DNA from: Humulus lupulus
Lineage: Eukaryota; Streptophyta; Magnoliopsida; Rosales; Cannabaceae
Direction of reading: 5' to 3'
Length of the DNA: 64,000 nucleotides
NCBI RefSeq assembly: GCF_963169125.1
Contig: NC_084801.1
Span: forward strand, 74,403,696 to 74,467,695
The notes beneath the pieces are model-generated. The model was given only the letters and a program-made list of their open reading frames with translations. It did not search any database and had not been told where the DNA came from. Position 1 is the first letter of the stretch, and each line of letters starts with the position of its first letter. Below, one piece after another: positions 1 to 10,674 of this stretch. The translations under genes were made by a program, and so were the position numbers.

Positions 1-858
1 GAAAAATAGAAATGTAGAGATTACCAAAAGAAAAACTTCAAAGATCTATTTGAGAACTCAAAGAACAGTTGCAGAAAGAAAATGGTGAAATGAACTTGTA
101 TTTCATATGGTGTAGTGCTACAGTATTTTTTCCAACCCCCTCCCATATGGAATTGTGGTTCCTTTTATAGTGGGCTCTAATGGCCCCTGATACATTGTGG
201 TCCAGGGGACCAGATGGTACACAAGTACACTGTCAGGAGAGTGGTTTCAGGGGTAGTGGTGGTGGAAGAGTGGGGGTTTGCTCTAGTACGTGTCAAGGGT
301 CTGAAAAAGTACTCCTGTCTTGGTACCATATTATGCCTCCACTACTTGTTGGGTACGGATCTCATAAGCATGTTGAGGGAATCCTGACCATGTACCATTC
401 TTGTACTGCCACTACCTGTCTAGCATGGACGCCGTACCATCTGTATTCTAACTCTTCTTGCTCCATGGTCACCACATGGACAACCCTAAGGACGAGGCTG
501 GTGTGTGAGAGGAGGCCACCATGAGGACCACGGCGTGACTGTTGCGCGTGGCGTCTTGGGGCTCTCGAGATGCTTGTCTCCTGGTGGTGTCGCGAGGCGC
601 CTGGGCACGCGAGGGGTGCGCGAGGCACTGGGCGCGAAAATAGCAGGGCGCGCGGGACGCTAAGGTTCTTTACCAGTGTCCAAGGGTGATTGGTCATTTG
701 GAGCAGGGTCATTTGGAGCACGGTCATTTTCAGCAGGGTCATTTTGATCACTAATTTGAGGGTTCAAATGGACTTCAAACATGGTTTCTTTGAACCTTCC
801 ATGGACCTTAGGCATGAGATGTGGGTTCTTTACCAGTGTTGAATTTTGAGCATCCACA
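1..858 (-). repeat. E1 3' LTR, cut by window edge
   Basis: This matches 4230-5198 almost base for base over long stretches, so about 36 bp of its far end lie outside the window. It ends at 858 (gcatccaca, against gcatcaaca in the other copy). A TATA-like box for minus-strand transcription (ctataaaagg) lies at 161-170. It is about 110 bp shorter than its partner, mostly because the GC-rich block near 590-660 is contracted. A 15-bp tandem repeat (gggtcatttggagca) occupies about 688-757. Confidence 0.88.
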
Positions 859-870
859 CTTGCCCCCTAG
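859..870 (-). other. E1 polypurine tract beside the 3' LTR
   Basis: Read on the minus strand this is ctagggggcaag, directly before the LTR start. It resembles the tract in the same place in R (45464-45476). It is the expected primer site for plus-strand DNA synthesis. Confidence 0.7.
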
Positions 871-959
871 TCTAGGAGAGGACCTTTAGGTTCTCTGGTA
901 GACTCTTCTCTTTGATTCTTATAAATAGGTCTTCATGCCAGGCCTATACCATGGCTTAG

Positions 960-1391
960 TGGTTTGCTGACTCGGCTCACATCCTTTCCCCGTCGAATGC
1001 CGAGAGGGACCGTCTTGCGGTTCGGGTCCGGGAGCTTGCTGAAACCAAGTCTATGCTAGAAAAGGCCTTGGCGACAATTTCTGGCTCATTGAAAAAGAAG
1101 AAGAGGGCAATTGCCAAGGCCACGATGTTTCTGGAAAGGGTCACCAGCCTAGAGGCCGAACTCCAGGGTGCCAAGGCTATCATGGGTGCGTCAAAGGAGA
1201 GGTTCGCTTCCTTAGAGGGCGAACTTGAGGGTGCTAAGGCTGCTGCAGTCACGTCACAGGAGAGGGTCGCTTCCTTAGAGGAAAATAGGGTAGCTATTGA
1301 ATATAGGTCGATAGAACGCGCCCTTTACGTTGTATGGAGGTAGGATCCAAACTTTGATTTCTCCTCCTTTGGCGAGCACGCCATTGCCTAG
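960..1391 (+). pseudogene. last exon of an antisense coiled-coil gene inside E1
   Basis: This plus-strand frame runs against the element. It encodes a charged, Leu/Glu/Ala-rich coiled coil with repeats of the form SLExELxGAKA (about residues 30-90), then the block ERALYVVWR, a stop, and DPNFDFSSFGEHAI. The block after the coil matches the C-terminus of the antisense gene in E2 (RTLHVVWRTNPAVDLSPFG) and more loosely that of R (NPDSDFSF). It is therefore a remnant of the same gene. Two stops near the C-terminus and loss of all upstream exons mark it as dead. Its function is unknown to me. The placement between the internal polypurine tract and the 3' LTR fits the other two elements. Confidence 0.65.
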
Positions 1392-2005
1392 GCGGTTGGG
1401 TGGAACGCCCGTAGCAGGTGTCGTGGCTAGTGCGTGAGGTAAGGCAAGGTGCATGCGGGAAGCCTAGTGAAGTGCCCTGCATAGAGAGAGGGTTCAAGGT
1501 CCTTAGAGTGTCTCTCATAGCAAGGCGGCCCTATGGGACCTATGTTCGGATCCATGTGTCTATGCATGCGGGACACGGGAAGTCAATGAGGTTGTACCCC
1601 ATGTGATCACTTGGAGGCAGGAAACAAAGTCTCGCGTAGACACGACGCGCATAGGAGGCCAGCCGGGAGCCTCGCACAGCGAGGGTGGCTCTCTTGGATG
1701 GAATTCACAAGGGAAGAATTCCTACAATCACATCTCCGGTGCCCTCGACATCTCTCAGCGTCAAGACAAGTAGGGCCTCGCTATGCGAGGGCCTCGTGCA
1801 CCTGCCCTCTCGTGACACGTAGCTTGGCCTCTTAGACTAGCAAGGCCATACTTCACGGCTCATAAGGTGATGCTTCTCTTGGGACAATCTCCTGATTTCA
1901 CAAGACTTACAGGTCTGAGCCTGATAATGTGACTAAGTTTCATTTAGCCTTGTAATTTAACCATGTACTGGAGATTTTTTTTATGGTGGATTTTTGGTAT
2001 CCACA
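1392..2005. repeat. GC-rich LTR-like block inside E1
   Basis: No coding signal is convincing here. The block contains cctcgctatgcgagg-type palindromes and a gaattcacaagggaagaattc motif. Both recall the 5' LTR of E2 (32460-33140). Its right end on the minus strand follows a polypurine-like tract and starts tgtggatacc, much like the start of the real 3' LTR (tgtggatgct). It may be a relic LTR trapped inside E1. Confidence 0.4.
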
Positions 2006-2017
2006 CTTGCCCCCCAG
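2006..2017 (-). other. internal polypurine-tract-like motif in E1
   Basis: On the minus strand it reads actggggggcaag. It repeats the E1 3' tract (859-870) and matches motifs just after pol in E2 (55791-55803) and R (41035-41045). Confidence 0.6.
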
Positions 2018-2267
2018 TCTATAGGGAGGCCTTTAGGCATTGTTGTAGACGCTTCCTTTTTTTTCTTTTCTTTTTTTGGATTTATCATGCTCGAGGTCCT
2101 TTGGAGCCCACGCGAAAGAGGGTTCGTTAAGTCTCTCTTTGGTGCACCTTGATCATATCTATAAGGATATATTGACCCCTTGGGTTCTAGTTATCCTTTT
2201 ATATATTTTCGCGCGCGCTTATTTTTTCTTGCGAGAAGCGTCCTTCTTGTCATTAGGCATAGTACTA

Positions 2268-2612
2268 TTTTTGCAAGCGTCTTCTTTGAGACCCTTATTG
2301 CAAGCGTCGTCTTTGAGACCCTTTTTGGAAGCGTCTACTTTGAGACCTTTTTTGCAGGCGTCTACTTTTGAGACCTTTTTTGCAAGTGCCTACTTTGGAG
2401 ACCCTTTTTGTAGGCGTCTACTTTTGAGACCCTTTTTGCAAGCGCCTTCTTTGGAGACCCTTTTTGCAGGCGTCTACTTTTGAGACCCTTTTTGCAAGCG
2501 TCTACTTTGGAGACCCTTTTTTCAAGCATCTACTTTTGAGACCCCTTTTTGCAGGCGTCTACTTTTGAGACCATTTTTGCAGGCATCTACTTTTGAGACC
2601 CTTTTTACAATC
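2268..2612. repeat. minisatellite, about 30-bp unit, in E1
   Basis: About eleven head-to-tail copies of a unit resembling gcgtctacttttgagaccc plus ttttttgca. Unit length drifts between 28 and 31 bp. The array lies between the gag remnant and the antisense exon, the same relative place as the 119-bp array in R. Open frames here are artefacts of the repeat. Confidence 0.9.
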
Positions 2613-2710
2613 TTTGAGGTTATCTTTCCTCGGGTCGGGACTTTAATGGCTAGATGGTCTTAGTTCAATCTCAAACTTGGTCAGCGACCTCTCTTGCACG
2701 ACGCCCCCTT

Positions 2711-3739
2711 CTATATGGAATCTTCAGACGTATTGGTAGTAGGGCGACTGGAGGAAGGTTTGCTTTCTTCAACATTCGAGTTCTTATGGCCCTCTTCCAC
2801 AAGTACGTATTTCTGTGCTCTCTCGAAGAAATCATCAAAATTCGAAACTTCTGTTTTGAGCATGTTACTCCATAATCTGCTTCCTGGTCGTACTCCGGCT
2901 GTAATATCCATCTTGAGCTATGCTTTGGTTAAGCTTCCCACCTTCGTTTCTTCCATATTGAACCTATGGATATAGTTCTTCAGACTTTCATTCTCGCCTT
3001 TTTTTATGTTAGCGAGGCTGGTAATTGGCATGACGTAATCACAGGCTGCATGGTGTTTCTGAAGAAATTCATTAGAGAATTGCTGCCATGATTTGATTGT
3101 TCCTGGCCTTAACCGCTTGAACCACTTGTACGCCACTCTTTTAAGCGTAACGACAAAGCAATGGCACTTTGCCCTGTTGTTGACCCCTCTTAACCTCATC
3201 AAGTTATTGAAGGAGTCTAAGTGATATTTTGGGTGTGTAGTACCCTCGTACGGAGTCATGCAAGGCTCGTGGAAGCCAGTTGGCATTTGCTCAGTCTGGA
3301 TCTCCCTTGTGAAGGGCGAATCACAGTCAAATTCTTCATTATCTTTGTGCCCCCCAAGTGCAGTGGTAATTTTGTCCCGAGGGCTTCACATTTTAGTGTC
3401 TAGTCCCCTCCTCTTTTTACTTGCGGAGTCTCGTGGGTGCTCAGACTGAACCCTTGCTTTGGTGGTGTTCCTCGGGGGAACCGCGGGAGGCGCTTCTTTT
3501 GAGGTGAGTTCTGCTTCGTTCTTATGACCATCGTCTTCCTTCCGCCTTTGCTCTTGGGGGCATTTCGTTGACCTAGGTTCCCCATGGGACCTTGTCAGGG
3601 GAGTTTTACTGGTGGAAAGTCTGGTTCCCCCATCTTCTATGGGGGCCGTATCTTCCCCATTTTCATGCTCCTTCTCTTTATGCCTAGGAAGGGGTATGCT
3701 TGACTTTCCTTGTAGTAGGTCGTTTAAGACCTCCTGCAT
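2711..3739 (-). pseudogene. Gag of E1, broken
   Basis: This is the structural capsid-type protein of a Tat-lineage element. The N-terminal part (3739-3386) is basic and Ser/Lys/Glu-rich. The capsid-like core (3286-2918) contains YKWFKRLRPGTIKSWQQF and the GENESLKNYIHRFN block, and the core continues in another frame at 2911-2711 (AGVRPGSRLWSNML, FFERAQKY). Each segment aligns with E2 Gag, including the LQGKSSIPLP and KKRRGLDTKM landmarks. At least one frameshift near 2911-2918 and a break between 3386 and 3286 split it. The zinc-knuckle part is missing. Upstream sequence to about 4160 is probably more of the N-terminus but has no long open frame. Confidence 0.8.
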
Positions 3740-4171
3740 GTTCTCTATCGTGGTTTCTAGCCTTCGAGTCTTTTTATGTAACTCTTGAATCTCATCCCTG
3801 TAGAAGCGAGTCCTTGAGCTGGAACTTACCGAGCGTACCCCGGGACCCTTGGTTGGCCCGTGAATCGATGGGCCTGGGTCTTGGTGGCCTGGCGTGGTGC
3901 CACCGGAGGCCAGTGAAGTGGATGCACTGGTGGCTCTGAATGACCTCCGTCGGGCTGGAGGGCTGGGGATGATGCTTCCTTCTCCTCCCTTAAGGGAAGA
4001 GGCTCTTCCGGTCTACCTCCATGCTTGGGCGGAGGGGGGTCTTTCTTGGAAGCCCTCCATTCTACTTCCTCCTAACAAATCTCATCATCTTGTATTTGTT
4101 GTAGGCATTTTGAACGTCTTAGCATCTTTCTTTGTTGGAAGTGATGGAAGAACGCTGGCTTGATGCTTGTT

Positions 4172-4192
4172 CTTCCCACAGACGGCGCCAAA
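4172..4192 (-). other. E1 primer binding site
   Basis: On the minus strand the bases just inside the 5' LTR read tttggcgccgtctgtggga. The first part (tggcgccgt) matches the 3' end expected of plant tRNA-Asp, but the rest does not pair cleanly, so the tRNA is uncertain. The motif is typical of Tat-type elements. Confidence 0.75.
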
Positions 4193-4193
4193 C

Positions 4194-5198
4194 TGTTGAC
4201 GGTGAGAACTCATCAACCAAGTTAAGTTAGAAAAATAGAAATGTAGAGATTATCAAAAGAAAAACTTCAAAGATCTAATTGAGAACTCAAAGAACAGGTT
4301 CAGAAAGAAAATGGTGAAATGAACTTGTATTTCATATGGTGTAGTGCTACAGTATTTTTTCCAACCCCCTCCCATGTGGTTGTGTGGTTCCTTTTATAGT
4401 GGGCTCTAATGGCCCCTGATACATTGTGGTCCAAGGGACCAGATGGTACACAAGTACACTGTCAGGAGAGTGGTTTCAAGGGTAGTGGTGTTGGAAGAGT
4501 GGGGGTTTGCTCTAGTACGTGTCAGGGGTCTGCAAAAGTACTCCTATCTTGGTACCATATTATGCCTCCACTACTTGTTGGGTACAGATCTCATAAGCAT
4601 GTTGAGGGAATCCTGACCATGTACCATTCTTGTACTGCCACTACCTGTCTAGCATGGACACCGTACCATCTGTATTCTAACTCTTCTTGCTCCATGGTCA
4701 CCACGTGGACACCCCTAAGGACGAGGCTGGTGTGTGAGAGGAGGCCACCATGAGGACCATGGTGTGACTGTTGTGCGTGGCATCTTGGGGGCCGCGAGAC
4801 GCTTGTCTCCTGGTGGTGTCGCGAGACGTGCAGGGCGCGTGGGGCACTTGGGGAGTGCGGGGCGTGTGAAGCACCTGGGCATGCGCGAGGCACGGAGCGC
4901 GCCCAAGGCGCGGGGAACGTGAGGCGCAAGGCGCGCACGGTGCGAGCGAGGCGCCTAGGTGCACGCATGGCGCGCAAGGTGCCTGGGGCGCACGGGATGC
5001 TAAGGTTCTTTACCAGTGTCCAAGGGTTAGTGGTCATTTGGAGCTGGGTCATTTGGAGCAGGGTCATTTGGAGCAGGGTCATTTTGAGCACTAATTTGAG
5101 GGTTCAAATGGACTTCAAACATGGTTGCTTTGAACCTTCCAGAGACCTTAGGCATGAGATGTGGGTTCTTTACCGATGTTGAATTTTGAGCATCAACA
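4194..5198 (-). repeat. E1 5' LTR, complete
   Basis: It is 1005 bp long and bounded by a 6-bp inverted repeat (TGTTGA at 4194, TCAACA at 5193-5198). A TATA-like box for the minus strand (ctataaaagg) lies at 4388-4397. A GC-rich, CpG-dense array of gcgc/ggcgc words spans about 4815-4995 and is expanded against the other LTR. The 15-bp unit gggtcatttggagca repeats at about 5031-5090. The primer site abuts its left edge. Confidence 0.9.
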
Positions 5199-5238
5199 AA
5201 ACTCACTTAGTAACGGCTCTAACGCAGTAGGGCGTTAC
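5199..5238 (+). repeat. terminal fragment of a T-family LTR
   Basis: The 40 bp aactcacttagtaacggctc through gggcgttaca match the last 40 bp of the solo LTR at 10675-12959. The rest of this LTR lies beyond E1, outside the window. It shows that E1 landed inside an older T LTR. Confidence 0.8.
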
Positions 5239-6557
5239 AATTTTTGAGAAAACATATATAAGAAATAATCATAACTTTATTACAACTCCAAAATAAATAT
5301 TGTATCAATAACATAAAATTATAAATTTAAAATGAAATATGGCAAGGGTACCCATTGTTTATAGGTTTTATACATTTTTAGACCCTCTGTTTTGTCTCAT
5401 TACCTGTTTGGACCCTGTGTTTTGACAAATTATTGTTTGGACCCTGTGTTTTCTAAAATAGTTCAAATTGACCCCTAAACCCGATTTCGATCAAAGTTTT
5501 TTGAACTAAAATCATAAATAATTCATCACACTAACAACTCAGAACAAAAATACAGTCATTCTGCCTAAAAATTGTGTTGTTATATTCAATTTTGTGTTCA
5601 TCAAAATCAGGTTTAGGGGTCTATTTGAACCATTTTACAAAACACAGGGTCCAAAAAATAATTTTTCAAAACACAGATTCCAAACAGGTAATGTGGCAAA
5701 ACATAGGGTCTAAAAATGTATAAACCCTTGTTTATAAAACATAAAACATAACTTTGAATACTAATTGCGGAATTACATCAAAACATAATTTTAAAGATAT
5801 AACATAAATAACGTCGTCCTCGATCAACACGTAATCCATTGCGTCCATTCATCCTTAACACACAAGCCAAGCTACCAAGGCTCCTTCCACCTCTATATTT
5901 AATTTCCTGCATGATACTAAAATAAAGAAATGAGCCTAATGCCCAGCAAGGAAAATCTACTAACACATATAAGCATAAAACTATATCATATACATATACT
6001 AGAAAATATATGACTATAAAAATGTATATCATATAGGACTACAATATTATTGGCCATTAACTCATTAACATGGCATGTGATAAACCATCTAGGTCCTCTG
6101 TCTACTAATCGAGGTAGGTAGATCACATAATAGTATATGATAACCCATCTAGGTCCTCTACTAGTCGAGGTAGGGAAAATCATAACTCTAACCCATGAAA
6201 TGATAAATAATCTTGGGGATTGCTATCTAAGCAAGTCCTATGCCCAAGCGACTAAAAACATATCATGCATATACATACCATAGCATAAACATATCATAAC
6301 ATAAACATATCATAACATATAAGCACATAAAATATATCCTATTTTCCTTACCAAAAGCCGGGATATTTGGGAACAGGAATGGGATTAGAAACTCCTATAA
6401 ACCAACCGTAAGATGGTGAGAATCTCTAAAGAATAAAGATGAAAAGAGAACTAAACCATCAAGAAGAAACTTACCAAGAAGAACCTTTCAAGAACTTAAA
6501 TACCTAATCAAGAATCATAAACAAGAGTTAGGATCTGAATAAAGAAAACTAAAGACT
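5239..6557 (-). repeat. G-family LTR fragment
   Basis: This aligns with 17846-18795 of the complete G LTR, apart from a 364-bp MITE insertion (5364-5727). It includes two tandem copies of a tract with ccatctaggtcctc and gaggtagg (about 6084-6172). Its left end was interrupted by the T LTR. After about 6557 the sequence diverges, so the right half of the LTR is missing. Confidence 0.8.
5364..5727. mobile_element. Mutator-like MITE with 9-bp target duplication
   Basis: This 364-bp element has terminal inverted repeats of roughly 124 bp (5364-5487 and 5604-5727). They start gg(g/t)tttatacatttttagac and contain the motif accctgtgttttg. It is flanked by the 9-bp repeat ttgtttata (5355-5363 and 5728-5736). 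The empty site is visible in the related LTR near 17951 as cccattgtttataaaacata. A 9-bp duplication with long inverted ends is the hallmark of Mutator-like elements. It has no coding capacity and would need a transposase from elsewhere. Confidence 0.88.
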
Positions 6558-9418
6558 CAGAATTCATCTTGAAATACCTGTACTGTCATGCTCATCCAAG
6601 GAAACTCCTACTCCTAAGGCGTTCCTTACCCTTGGAAAATTTCCATCCAAGAACACATCACAATACCGTCGATCGAGCCAATCACAAATCCAATTCAGAT
6701 AATCCTTGAATACTTTGTTCACCTATTTCTCAAAAACAATTTGACATTGACCAAATCCTCAAAACATTACTCAGCATCCCCAGTGCCCTTATCTAATATG
6801 ATAACAGTCTTTTGCATATCCTTCTCTCTGATCTCTAGCTGGTAATAACCAGATCAAAGATCTCTAGTTGTCCCTAATCTCTAGCTGATACTAACTAGAT
6901 CAAAGATCTACCTTGAAGAACATCATCCTACTCAATAATTGAGCCTTTAGTTCTAACAGCTTTGTTGTAACCGTTCAATACAGTGCCCCAGATCTGATTC
7001 GATCCCTGGCACCAATCCAATCACCATTCTATCTCTTTGTGCAGATGTACCCTTGACAAATTCCTTGGAAACTTATCTAGAAACTCACAGACTAATCCAG
7101 TCTGTCTTGATCCCAATGGTACAACCTATATAGTGTCCATCACACTAGCTAAGGTTCTAAGCATCCCCCTATAATAGATCTCCAACTCTAAATACAAATG
7201 CCATATATACAGCGCCAACTACGGCAAGGGTTTCTCCCTTTTAAACTCATGAGTTACTATTCCTTTCTTACAACCCATCACTGCCCCCAGACTTGACTGA
7301 CCATTCCATATTCAAAGTCCTTACGTTGTAGCTGTCTTCGAAGATACTTTAAGTAGTAGCTGTCATGTTCACCGGTCTAAATGTGCTTCTGATCAAATTT
7401 CTTCATACTTGATCTATTCCCTTCCTGTAACATGACCTTGAATACCCTTGAAAAATGAAGTTAATACCTCCTGAAACCTTACCTATGACCCTGCTGCTTC
7501 AGTCATAATATCATCAATATAGTTGTCATTCACATTCTTCTTCTAACTGGGCAGTAGTTCAACACATCGCTAATGAATCTGAATGTAACCCATTCATGTC
7601 GTTCCTGTATTTTCTGCCTGACGAACTTATCTATGTCGTTGAAGTATAAATTTGTTAGGAACTGTTACTATTAATCCATCACACCCCACTTGGTACAAGT
7701 AATCATTCCTAAAATGTCTCTTTCCTTGATCCTCAGCTAGTAATAACCAGATCGAAGATCAATTCCTGAAGACATTGTCATGTCTTGTAACCAAGCATTT
7801 AAACTCTTCATCCCTAACAGGCAATATCAACGAGTCCTATGGTACAACGCCCCATCCGATCCAGCCCCTAAGTCAAATACTTATTCAGGGGAACCAGGAA
7901 TTTCTTCTGCCAAATTAATATAATTCTTTACAAAGTCCCTGATACCAAATCCGCCCATACCCAAGTTCCGAACCATACCCAACAACTCCTTACATACTCA
8001 GTTGTACCTTTTCTGACCAATTTAATTTCCATTCGGTCTAATCAATATATTTCAAGAGATGTCTCTGACAGTCCAGGGTTGTCCCTTATGTAACACATTA
8101 GCTTTCCCTCAGGCCCATATCAAGGCTCTCATATGACAAGCTCAACCGCTTCCCCTATGAATCCCTTTACCACTCATATTCTAATTCCTCCTTGTAGAGT
8201 TGCTAACCACTCCTCAACAAGTACTCACATCTCAAGCCCCCTGTATAACCACCTTGCGGTATGTACTTCATATCTAAATCTTTCCAGGGAGACACATAAC
8301 ACCAAACTCCTTTAGATCATTTTCTAACCAAAAACAAAGACTATCAAATCCACTGGGCACTTCCGAGGAACTAGTCTCGGGCTCTGAATGTAACAAGGCA
8401 TCCCAGTCTTCCCTTCTCTAATCCTGGAAAATCCGCCCTAGTGTACAAAATCATCCCATATAGAAAACATGTCCTTACCTGGCATCTTCTCAGATAGCGT
8501 CTTCCACTTCTGGTGCATACTAAATAACATCACTAAGCCTCATCCTTGTCTTGATGGCCAACCTGTAAACTAGACCCCCTGTTGCCCAAGTACAGATAAA
8601 CATCTCATGCACTAGAGCATCCTTGATGCTCCGGCCCATCCCAGAGTTCAATCCATAAATAAATCATCATCTCTAAGCTACATCCATTTGTATCATAATC
8701 CAAAGTGGATTTATTAACCCACCAAACTCATTGACATACGCTGTCGCTATCTTACTACTTTGAACATCCTTCTACCACAAATACTTACTAACTACTATGT
8801 CTCAATCTATTATCCTCATATTATCAAGAATTTGATTAGCCATACCCATTCACTAACCACTTACTGAACAAATCCAAACCTTCCTCAAAACTAGAGGATA
8901 ATGCTTCCAAAGTCTTCCATACAAAAATTCTTATCTGCTTCCCCCTCGGTAAACCTGTTGTTTCGCCCATCTATTCTCCTCTATCAAACCTCACAACCTG
9001 ACTCACATACCAACAAACATCTGCTGCAAATCTCAAGGGCAGATGAAGGATTCCAACCCTAACTACCATCTGTAACCCTCACTAAAACAAAACCAGGTCC
9101 AATTAACCATCATGAACACATACAATCCGAATTAATCTGTCTTTTCCGACTAAACCCCTCAGCCCTGATGTTTATACCCAGAACCATCCCTAGGGCAGAT
9201 CCAACTAACCATAATAATCATTCACACATAAAGCATACCAAACACCAATTAGCAATACTATACATAAATTATCAAATTTCATTACCACCAGGTACATACA
9301 TACTTACTATGCTTTCAATTTACCGATAAACAGGTATAGCATATAAGTTCAATTTAAACATATAATCACCTGCAATCCATATACCAATCATTACCCAAGT
9401 ATTCATCCACATTCAAGA
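6558..9418 (-). pseudogene. heavily decayed Ty3/Gypsy pol sequence
   Basis: No long frame survives. On the minus strand, however, the RT motif KIDL-x-SGYYQLEI can be read at about 6830-6863, in weaker form at 6876-6909, and again at about 7727-7760. Surrounding sequence has the AT-rich, CG-poor texture of an old methylated element. Three copies of one RT motif in under 1 kb mean the block is shuffled or built from several fragments. No host gene is visible. Confidence 0.5.
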
Positions 9419-9904
9419 TGTAATGACCCAACAATTTCTAAGACCTTGGACCATTAAAAATAATAGACATAGCTACTATTTTGATACGATCATAAGAAAT
9501 AACATATCTTTATTGAAAACCCAAAATATTGTACTAATACAAAATATAAAATAAAATGTGACATGTTATGTGATCCCATTGTTTACAACACATAAAACAT
9601 AACTTTAAAAAAACTAGTTGCGAAATTACATCAAAACATAATTTTAAAAGACTAAAATAAATGTCATCCTCGATCGACAGGCAGCCCATCCATTCCATTC
9701 ATCCTCAACACACAAGCCAAGCAGCCAAGAATCCTCCCGCCTTCCATATTCATTCTCCTTCATCAAGCTAAAAATAAATGAGTGAGCCTAATGCCCAGTA
9801 AGGAAAATCTACTGTCAACATAGAACATATATCATAAACATAAGACTACATCATATTCATATACTATAAACATATATCACATATGACTACAACATTAATG
9901 GCCA

Positions 9905-10075
9905 ATAGTTGTTAGATAAACAAGTCATATGCCCAATATAACTTCTTGGGGCTTCCTTATCTAAGCAAGTCATATGCCCAATCATCCATTCTTGGGGCTT
10001 GTTATCTTAACAAGTCATATGCCAAATCAAAAATTCTCGGGGCTTGCTTGTCTAAGCAAGTCATATGCCCAAGCG
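9905..10075. repeat. tandem repeat within the G LTR
   Basis: Four imperfect copies of a unit with the core acaagtcatatgcccaat and cttggggctt. The matching site in the G LTR at about 18443-18482 has a single unit, so the array grew after the copies separated. Confidence 0.75.
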
Positions 10076-10674
10076 ACTGAAAAACATACTAATCATATAC
10101 TTATCATAACATAAACATATCATAACATATAAACACATAAAATCTATCCTATTTTCCTTTCCAACGTCGAGATATTAGAGAACAAGGACGGGAATCGGAA
10201 CACTCCTAAAACCAACATAAAAAAATATGAGTATCTATAGAAAAGAAGATGAAAGAAAACTAAACCATCAATGAGGGAAACTTACCGAGAACCTTAATGT
10301 TTATGAAAGAAACCATAAACAGAAGTTAGGATATGAAAGAAACTTAAGGAAAACTAAGGAATCATAAAGAATATTACTTATGAATAATATTACCTTGGAT
10401 GAACTAGAACCGATCTAAATTTCAATATCGAAAACAAAATTTATCTCATTACCCAAGTGTTTATAAGGCTTAAGATGATAAAGCTTTTATTCCCCAAAAC
10501 CCAAGTGTATCACTCTATAGAAATCCTAGCAACTTGAAGGCTCTTAACACAACTTGAAGAATGAAGAAAATGGCTGAGCACTAGGTCCTATTTATAGAGT
10601 TCGAGGAGTGAAGCTATCCTATTAAAAAAAATACTTAAATCCTTAAATAAACATGATTATAACAAGTGTCATGC

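Larger units (their letters stand above)
1..5198 (-). mobile_element. E1: Tat-lineage Ty3/Gypsy derivative with pol deleted
   Basis: Two long direct repeats (1-858 and 4194-5198) bracket a minus-strand interior. In the element's own direction the order is 5' LTR (4194-5198), primer binding site (4172-4192), gag remnant (3739-2711), a 30-bp minisatellite (2612-2268), a polypurine-like tract (2017-2006), a GC-rich LTR-like block, an opposite-strand coiled-coil exon (960-1391), the 3' polypurine tract (870-859) and the 3' LTR. No protease, RT, RNase H or integrase is visible, so it could only have moved with proteins from a relative. The gag closely resembles that of E2 (46296-48076), the likely donor family. 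The outer end of the 3' LTR lies beyond the window, so its target duplication cannot be checked. The element inserted into a T-family LTR, whose last 40 bp remain at 5199-5238. Confidence 0.85.

Noticed and set aside
2076..2483. A 135-codon plus-strand frame with repeated residues
   Set aside because: It is the translation of the 30-bp minisatellite, whose unit length happens to keep frame over part of the array.
5364..5727. Long inverted repeat as a microRNA or siRNA precursor gene
   Set aside because: The 9-bp duplication and empty site show a transposed MITE. It may still give small RNAs, but there is no sign of a precursor gene.
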